From Paraflavitalea sp. CAU 1676 (GTDB lineage Bacteria > Bacteroidota > Bacteroidia > Chitinophagales > Chitinophagaceae), in the NCBI RefSeq assembly GCF_029223285.1, contig NZ_JARHUJ010000013.1, forward strand, positions 1 through 64,000: DNA of 64,000 nt, in the 5' to 3' direction. The position numbers and the translations under genes were made by a program. The stretch's first letter is position 1. Each line of letters begins with the position of its first letter. Below are positions 58,424 through 64,000 of the stretch, piece after piece. The notes under the pieces are model-generated. The model searched no databases. It was not told the origin of the DNA and saw only the letters and a program-made list of their open reading frames with translations.

Positions 58424-60865
58424 ATGAATTCCATGAAACAGTCAACCAAATGGCTGGCCTGGGCATGCTGTGCCCTCCTCTCGCGGCAAGCCATCGGCCA
58501 GGCCTCCTCATCGGCCATCGAACCCTTTGTGAAAGCATCCCGCGCCCCGGTGAAAATTAGCGGTGTATACCCGCACCTGACATTATTTAATGAAGGAGGC
58601 TCTACTGCCTGCGGTATCTCCCGGCCCGGCTCTTATACCGATGGTGGTGAAGGCGGCATTGGCGCCGTAGTGCCCTGGGCAGGTAAACTTTGGATGATCA
58701 CCTATTCGCCACATTGTCCCAACGGCAGCTCGGACAAGCTGTACAGCATCGACGAAAACCTCAACGTTACCATACATCCGGAAAGCGTTGGCGGCACGCC
58801 CGCCAACAGGATGATCCATAAAGAATCCAATCAACTGATTATCGGTTCGTACCTTATAGACAGCACCGGCAAGGTGAGGGTGATCCCCCTCACCGTCATG
58901 CCGGGGCGCATGACGGCCACTGCCCGCCACCTCACCGATCCCGCCAATAAGGTCTATTTCTACGACATGGAAGGTATGTTGTATGAGGTGAACGTGTACA
59001 CCCTGGCGGTGAATAAGCTCTTTCACAAGCCAGTTCCCGGATGGCATGGCAAAGGTGGCTATACCGCCCAAAAGCAACTGATCATTGCCAACAATGGCGA
59101 GCACCAGGTATTCGACATCAAAAAGGATCTGCTGCTGGCCGGCGCTGCACCAAAGAACAGCGATGAAAAAGGGGTATTGGCTTCGTGGGATGGTACCACC
59201 TGGAAGATCATAGAACGCAAACAGTTCACCGATGTAACCGGGCCTGGTGGCATATATGGTGCCCCTAACGATGAAGCGCCTGCCTGGAGCATCGGCTGGG
59301 ACAAACGATCGGTGCTGCTTAAGCTGCTGGACAACGGTCAGTGGTTCACTTATCGCCTACCCAAGTCAACCCATACCTACGATCATTGGGGAGGATGGTA
59401 CACCGAATGGCCGCGCATCCGCGAGATCGGCAACAACAAGATGCTCATGGACATGCATGGCATGTTCTATGATTTCCCGAAAACATTCAGCCGGAAACAA
59501 AGCGGCGGACTGTCTCCCATCAGTACCCATCTCCGTTATATACCCGACTTTTGTAACTGGAATGGCCAGCTCATCTTATCGACCGATGAAACCACGGTAC
59601 TGGATAATCCTTATGCCGGGCGCTCCCAATCCAACCTCTGGTTCGGCACCCCCGAAGCATTGAAACAATGGGGAGCTCCTACAGCCTGGGGCGGACCGTG
59701 GATAAAAGATACCGTAAAAGCCGGCATCCCTTCCGATCCATTTCTCTTCAATGGCTTCCGTCAAAAAGTATTGCACCTGAGCCATGAGGCCGGAACCCCT
59801 GTATCCTTCACGATTGAACTGGACAAAGCCGGTAACAACCAATGGACGACCTGGAAAATTTTGACGGTGCCTGCACATGGATATCGTTACTTTATCTTTC
59901 CGGCTGGCCTGAATGCCAGCTGGATCAGGATAAAAGCCAGTCAGCCCTGCGTAGCTTCCGCCTATTTCCATTTCAGCGCACAGGCGCACCCTCAGCAGGA
60001 TCCCATGTTCACGGCACTGGTGGGCATTGATGAAAATGCCCCGGTACAAAGCAATTTTATCAGGCCGGCACAGCACAACAAGAACCTCCAGGTACTCGAC
60101 ATCTCCAATGGCAAGGCGCAGTATAGCGAAGTGGATGCCGCTCTCGGGTTTGTGCAGCCGGCGGGTGACAGCAGCGCTCAAATGAAAAGAATACTGGCGT
60201 TTAAAAAGGATTATGAGACCGACGAGGCATCGGTGATCGTTACAGACAAAACCGGTAGCTATCGCCTGCCCAAAACAGCTGCAGGGTACGACAAGCTGGC
60301 GGCCAGAGGAGCCCGGGAACTGGAATCCGAACGATACATGTTGAACGCCCACGGCACCTTATACGAAGTGGGCCGCGAAAGTGGATTTGCAGCCATCCGC
60401 CCCATTACCACGCACAAGAAGAAGATCGTTGATTATTGTACCTGGCGCGGCCTGCTGGTGATCAGCGGTACAAGGCAAGGAACACCTGAGGACAAGCATT
60501 ATCATGCCAGTGATAACTACGACAATGGACTTTGGTTTGGCGCCATTGACGACCTTTGGAAGCTGGGCAAACCGGTAGGTGAAGGCGGTGTTTGGAAGAA
60601 CACCCCCGTAAAAGCAGGCGAACCTTCACTCCCCTACCTCATGACCGGCTACGATAAAAAACAGATCAGCCTTACCGCCGATCAGGAGGTGACCATTACC
60701 CTGCAAACCGATGTAGACCACAATGGCTGGCACGCGTACAGGAAGATCAAAATACCTGCCGGCAAAACGATCACACATCAATTCCCGCAGGGATACAGCG
60801 CGCATTGGATCAGGGCCATCGCCGATAAGGATTGTAAAGCAACGGTATGGCTGAAATACGAATAA
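58424..60865 (+). CDS. large exported protein with an internal duplication
   Basis: 813 aa (an ATG at 58433 is an alternative start). Signal peptide ends IGQ-A. The middle (about 350-540) and C-terminal (about 650-813) parts are related: both have a SPIST/RPITT-H strand, then DFCNWNGQLILS / DYCTWRGLLVISG, NLWFG / GLWFG, a GGPWIKDTVKAG / GGVWKNTPVKAG phrase and a final PAG...ASWIR / PQGYSAHWIR. Each repeat probably folds as a beta-propeller half or carbohydrate-binding unit. No known family recognised. Its place between SusD and the fucosidase suggests glycan binding or a new hydrolase. Confidence 0.75.
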   Translation: MNSMKQSTKWLAWACCALLSRQAIGQASSSAIEPFVKASRAPVKISGVYPHLTLFNEGGSTACGISRPGSYTDGGEGGIGAVVPWAGKLWMITYSPHCPNGSSDKLYSIDENLNVTIHPESVGGTPANRMIHKESNQLIIGSYLIDSTGKVRVIPLTVMPGRMTATARHLTDPANKVYFYDMEGMLYEVNVYTLAVNKLFHKPVPGWHGKGGYTAQKQLIIANNGEHQVFDIKKDLLLAGAAPKNSDEKGVLASWDGTTWKIIERKQFTDVTGPGGIYGAPNDEAPAWSIGWDKRSVLLKLLDNGQWFTYRLPKSTHTYDHWGGWYTEWPRIREIGNNKMLMDMHGMFYDFPKTFSRKQSGGLSPISTHLRYIPDFCNWNGQLILSTDETTVLDNPYAGRSQSNLWFGTPEALKQWGAPTAWGGPWIKDTVKAGIPSDPFLFNGFRQKVLHLSHEAGTPVSFTIELDKAGNNQWTTWKILTVPAHGYRYFIFPAGLNASWIRIKASQPCVASAYFHFSAQAHPQQDPMFTALVGIDENAPVQSNFIRPAQHNKNLQVLDISNGKAQYSEVDAALGFVQPAGDSSAQMKRILAFKKDYETDEASVIVTDKTGSYRLPKTAAGYDKLAARGARELESERYMLNAHGTLYEVGRESGFAAIRPITTHKKKIVDYCTWRGLLVISGTRQGTPEDKHYHASDNYDNGLWFGAIDDLWKLGKPVGEGGVWKNTPVKAGEPSLPYLMTGYDKKQISLTADQEVTITLQTDVDHNGWHAYRKIKIPAGKTITHQFPQGYSAHWIRAIADKDCKATVWLKYE

Positions 60866-60915
60866 AGCAGGCACTGCTATAAACAGACCACAAAGCATAT
60901 TTAACGAAGTATATT

Positions 60916-62133
60916 ATGAAAAGGATCATCACCACCGTATCACTTGCACTCCTCGTTGGGGTATCCGTATCGGCACAACAGCCCGAAGTACCCTATTTTT
61001 TACAGGCCTATAAGAAACAATACAAAAAGGATCCGCGCGCTGCCACCATGCAGTGGTTTGTAGATGCCCGTTACGGCCTCTTTGTGCATTGGGGCGCCTC
61101 CTCCATGTATCAATCGGGTGACTGGGTGTTGTACAACAAAAAGCTGCCCCTGCAACCCTATATCGACAGCGCCCTGAAATTCAAAGGTGAGAAATGGAAT
61201 GCCGATTCCATCACCGACCTCGCCGTGAAAGCGGAAATGAAATACGTGACCTATGTAGTGAAACACCACGATGGCTTTGCGCAGTTCGACTCCAAGGCTG
61301 GCCCCTTCAACAGCATGCAGGCGGCCGCTAAACGCGATTTCCTCAAGGAAATGGCGGTGGCCTGTAAAAAGCGCGGGCTAGGTCTTTTTGTCTACTATTC
61401 CATTGGCATCGACTGGACGCACCCCTTCTACCTCACCCGGAAGGATTACAATGCTGCCAGGCCCGATTATGCTACCATGCCTGCGGAGATCCGTTCACGC
61501 GGTAAGGAAGACTTTGTTCACTACTGGAATTATGTAAAAACTCATATTTATGAGATCTGCACCAACTATGGTCCCCTGGCCGGCCTGTGGTTCGATCCCG
61601 TAGGTGGCGCGTATACCAACTCGGATGTATTTGACCTTCCCGCCATCTATGCCATGATCCGCCGCTTACAGCCCCATGCGTTGATATCGTACAAAACAGG
61701 GTTCAACGGCGATGAAGATTACATTTCCTGCGAGCACGATGTTAAGTCCATTACCGACCTTATGCGGAAAGTTCAGGGTGAAAAAACGGCGCAGGCAGCT
61801 GAAGCTGCCTGGCAGAAGAACAGGAACAAACTTGCTGAACTGAATACCACCATGCAGGACATCGACTGGGGCTACCATGCCCGGGCCAAACACAAAACAG
61901 TGGAACAAGTGATGGCCCTGCTGCAGGAAGCCGCCGACAACAATGCCAACCTGCTGCTGAATATCGGGCCCTACCCCGATGGCAGCATCGTGCCTGCCGA
62001 CCGGGAAACACTGTTGGAAGTTGGCCGCATCATCCGCCGCCAGGGGCTTCCCAAACAGGATAAGGTAAACTACATGAAACTGCGTGGCGATACCAAACCG
62101 ATCACTGCGCGCGATCTCGAAACACAGAAATAA
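60916..62133 (+). CDS. GH29 alpha-L-fucosidase
   Basis: 405 aa. Signal peptide ends SVSA-QQ. The catalytic barrel is complete: HWGASSMY (residues about 58-65), KHHDGFAQF (116-124) and the nucleophile Asp227 in GLWFDPVGG. A C-terminal NLLLNIGPYPDGSI segment, also typical of GH29, ends the catalytic domain. No C-terminal carbohydrate-binding module. It removes terminal alpha-L-fucose from the imported or surface-bound glycan. Gap of 50 bp from the preceding gene and 15 bp to the transporter. Confidence 0.95.
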   Translation: MKRIITTVSLALLVGVSVSAQQPEVPYFLQAYKKQYKKDPRAATMQWFVDARYGLFVHWGASSMYQSGDWVLYNKKLPLQPYIDSALKFKGEKWNADSITDLAVKAEMKYVTYVVKHHDGFAQFDSKAGPFNSMQAAAKRDFLKEMAVACKKRGLGLFVYYSIGIDWTHPFYLTRKDYNAARPDYATMPAEIRSRGKEDFVHYWNYVKTHIYEICTNYGPLAGLWFDPVGGAYTNSDVFDLPAIYAMIRRLQPHALISYKTGFNGDEDYISCEHDVKSITDLMRKVQGEKTAQAAEAAWQKNRNKLAELNTTMQDIDWGYHARAKHKTVEQVMALLQEAADNNANLLLNIGPYPDGSIVPADRETLLEVGRIIRRQGLPKQDKVNYMKLRGDTKPITARDLETQK

Positions 62134-62148
62134 AAATCAGGAAGTCCG

Positions 62149-63426
62149 ATGTTGGTAAAAAGACCGATAGAACGATCTCCCTTCAGCAAAACCGAAGAAC
62201 AGCCACCCAAACCGCCAGCGCTTTTCAGCATGGCGGTATTGGTGGCAGCCCTGGGATACTTTGTTGATATATACGATCTGTTACTGTTCAGTATCATACG
62301 CATACCCAGTTTGCAGTCCCTGCACCTCGGCAACCAGGCTATACTGACAGAAGGCGAAAAGATCATACAGTGGCAAATGTGGGGACTGGTGATCGGTGGC
62401 ATCATATGGGGTGTAATGGGTGATAAAAAAGGAAGGCTGTCTGTTTTATTCGGCTCCATCCTGCTTTATTCTCTCGCCAATATTGCCAATGGCTGGGTGC
62501 AAACCGTAGACCAGTATAAGGTGATCCGCTTCATTGCCGGTATAGGACTTGCCGGCGAACTTGGTGCCGGCATTACGCTGGTGTCGGAGCTAACGCCCAA
62601 AGAAAAGCGGGGTATTGCTACGTCTCTGGTGGCGGGCATAGGACTAACAGGCGCCATTTTCGCATTTGTTATGAAACAACACTTTCATTGGCGCACTTGT
62701 TATTTTGCCGGTGGCGGCCTGGGTATCGTGCTGTTGATGCTGAGAATATCTGTATTCGAGTCGGGTTTGTTTCAGCAGAGCAGGAAGAAGAAACTGCGCA
62801 GGGGAAGTTTGTGGATGTTGGTCAATAAAAAGAGGCGATTGAAGAAATATGTATTAAGCATACTGATCGGATTACCCACCTGGTTTGTGATTGGGGTGTT
62901 GGTGTCCTTTTCGAAGGAATTTGGCGAGCATATGGATATTTCCGAAGTAATAGATCCCGGGCAATCCATCATGTATTGCTATGTGGGCTTATCCGTGGGC
63001 GACATCATCATCGGCCTGGTTAGCCAGCGCCTGAAAAGCCGTAAAAAAGCACTGTTTATTTTTTATGGTATCACCACGGTCTTCATGCTCCTCTATTTCA
63101 CCGCGCAATGGCAGGGCAGCGCAAGTGGCATGTACTGGATCTGTGCGGGATTAGGATTTGGTGCTGGTTACTGGGCCATATTCGTTACGATGGCGGCCGA
63201 ACAGTTTGGCACCAACCTCCGCTCTACCGCTGCCACCACCATACCCAATATGGTGCGGGGTATGCTGGCGATATTGATATTGCCGCTTTTTCAATACCTG
63301 CGTGGCATTGCTGATTTTTATACGGGTGGGTGGATCACTGCGGCGATCATCATGGTCATCACGGTAGTTGCAGCCATTCGCATCGAGGAGACTTTCAATA
63401 AAGACCTGAATTTTGTAGAACGATAG
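62149..63426 (+). CDS. MFS sugar transporter
   Basis: 425 aa with 12 predicted membrane helices after a 35-residue cytoplasmic lead. The loop after helix 2 has GVMGDKKGRLSVLFGSI, the conserved GxLxDxxGR motif of the major facilitator superfamily, and helix 4 has RFIAGIGLAGELGAGITLVSELTPKEKRGIA, typical of the sugar/metabolite porter branch. It probably moves the released fucose or another monosaccharide across the inner membrane. A 2-bp gap separates it from the AraC gene. Confidence 0.9.
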   Translation: MLVKRPIERSPFSKTEEQPPKPPALFSMAVLVAALGYFVDIYDLLLFSIIRIPSLQSLHLGNQAILTEGEKIIQWQMWGLVIGGIIWGVMGDKKGRLSVLFGSILLYSLANIANGWVQTVDQYKVIRFIAGIGLAGELGAGITLVSELTPKEKRGIATSLVAGIGLTGAIFAFVMKQHFHWRTCYFAGGGLGIVLLMLRISVFESGLFQQSRKKKLRRGSLWMLVNKKRRLKKYVLSILIGLPTWFVIGVLVSFSKEFGEHMDISEVIDPGQSIMYCYVGLSVGDIIIGLVSQRLKSRKKALFIFYGITTVFMLLYFTAQWQGSASGMYWICAGLGFGAGYWAIFVTMAAEQFGTNLRSTAATTIPNMVRGMLAILILPLFQYLRGIADFYTGGWITAAIIMVITVVAAIRIEETFNKDLNFVER

Positions 63427-63428
63427 TT

Positions 63429-63824
63429 ATGAACCCGAAAATCTGTTCTTTTAATAAGTACCAGGAGCGCTCATTTCTTGTTCGCCAGGTTACAGACAAT
63501 GAAAAGATAGAAATGGTACTTGATTATGTATTTGACAACTACCACCAGGGAGTATTGGTGGAAGATGCGGCCAGCATGTTGTGCATGACACCCCAAACAT
63601 TCAGGCGCTTTTTCAAAAGCTATACCAGTAGAACCTTTAAGCAGTTTGTGATAGAGGTTCGCATCAGGAGCGCCTGCCGTATGCTGTTGCAAGGCGAAAA
63701 GAATGTCTCGGAAGTTGCCTACGCCTGCGGCTATCGGACTGCTTCGCATTTTATCAGGCAGTTCAACGACATCATCGGCAAAACTCCTCTGCGCTACCAG
63801 AGAGAGGACCGTACTGAAGATTGA
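63429..63824 (+). CDS. short AraC-family regulator at the end of the PUL operon
   Basis: 131 aa. Only the DNA-binding part: LVEDAASMLCMTPQTFRRFFKSYTSRTFKQFV (first HTH) and NVSEVAYACGYRTASHFIRQFNDIIGKTPLRYQ (second HTH), abridged. A 30-residue lead gives no room for a ligand domain, so it may respond through an unknown partner or act constitutively. Translationally coupled to the MFS gene and closed by a strong terminator. It likely autoregulates the PUL. Confidence 0.9.
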   Translation: MNPKICSFNKYQERSFLVRQVTDNEKIEMVLDYVFDNYHQGVLVEDAASMLCMTPQTFRRFFKSYTSRTFKQFVIEVRIRSACRMLLQGEKNVSEVAYACGYRTASHFIRQFNDIIGKTPLRYQREDRTED

Positions 63825-63866
63825 CAGGAGATGTGATCGCTTTCAACCCGGGCAACAAAAATGACA

Positions 63867-63905
63867 ACAGATGCCGATGCACTACGCATCGGCATCTGTT
63901 TTTTC
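63867..63905 (+). terminator. intrinsic terminator of the PUL operon
   Basis: Fourteen-bp arms ACAGATGCCGATGC and GCATCGGCATCTGT with a five-base loop, followed by a run of Ts. About 40 bp after the stop of the AraC gene. Confidence 0.9.
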
Positions 63906-64000
63906 GGCACGTCGGTAATACACAAAGCACAATTATGGCGAAACTTTATTTGATAGTCGGAAATGTATAAAACAAAGTCTTATTTGGGGTAAGTATCGCT

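Overview
The window looks like chromosomal DNA of a Bacteroidota bacterium, most likely family Chitinophagaceae (Chitinophaga/Niastella-like). The evidence is a SusC/SusD pair, a type IX secretion C-terminal domain, many short-lipobox lipoproteins, IPT/TIG, BACON and NHL/Kelch surface proteins, and the gene families themselves. This placement is an inference from gene content; no rRNA or other marker gene is present. I saw no tRNA, rRNA, CRISPR array, complete insertion sequence or prophage.

Layout. (1) 1-5.5 kb: a divergent SSB-like gene, small and truncated immunity-like genes, two lipoproteins, a DUF6934 gene with a 54-aa partner, and two related families of intergenic repeats. (2) 5.4-14.4 kb: large exported proteins, namely a TPR protein, an IPT-Kelch lipoprotein, a secreted astacin-type metalloprotease divergent from a secreted ankyrin protein, and a cupin. 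(3) 14.4-17.06 kb: a 2.6-kb gene-poor stretch full of short repeats, with one plausible small gene. (4) 17.06-19.06 kb: a FeeM-like acyltransferase and a methyltransferase, followed by a VOC protein. (5) 19.1-27.5 kb: an accessory stretch of small, mostly leftward hypothetical genes, several resembling orphan immunity proteins (DUF4279, HEAT-like), one clear pseudogene, and an AraC-VOC-DUF1569 operon. (6) 27.6-44.5 kb: VOC and O-methyltransferase, cupin, a 1.5-kaa FG-GAP/IPT/T9SS protein, an acyltransferase-3 protein, a lone MCE-domain lipoprotein, DUF4261 and DUF2310 genes, a rifampin ADP-ribosyltransferase (Arr) and a beta-lactamase-family serine hydrolase. (7) 44.5-49 kb: a repeat-rich gap with two strong orphan terminators, then a DKNYY lipoprotein, an SRPBCC protein, a VOC protein and a BACON-IPT-NHL lipoprotein. 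(8) 49.1-63.9 kb: a polysaccharide utilisation locus (PUL).

The PUL is the most coherent system. A leftward GH2 beta-galactosidase-like enzyme and a membrane-spanning putative regulator are divergent from SusC, SusD, a large secreted protein with an internal duplication, a GH29 alpha-L-fucosidase, an MFS sugar transporter and a short AraC-type regulator, closed by a strong terminator. A fucosylated galactoside is the likely substrate (inference). A perfect GTACAAA/TTTGTAC inverted repeat in the divergent promoter region is a candidate operator.

The least explained signals are non-coding. First, five copies of a palindrome built on AAGRTCACAA/TTGTGAYCTT occur with compensatory arm changes; four of them are arranged as two similar ~185-bp pairs. 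Second, a ~120-bp element recurs and ends in a leftward terminator-like hairpin whose differences between copies keep pairing only on the minus strand, as expected of a transcribed RNA. Third, there are conserved promoter motifs shared by unrelated genes.
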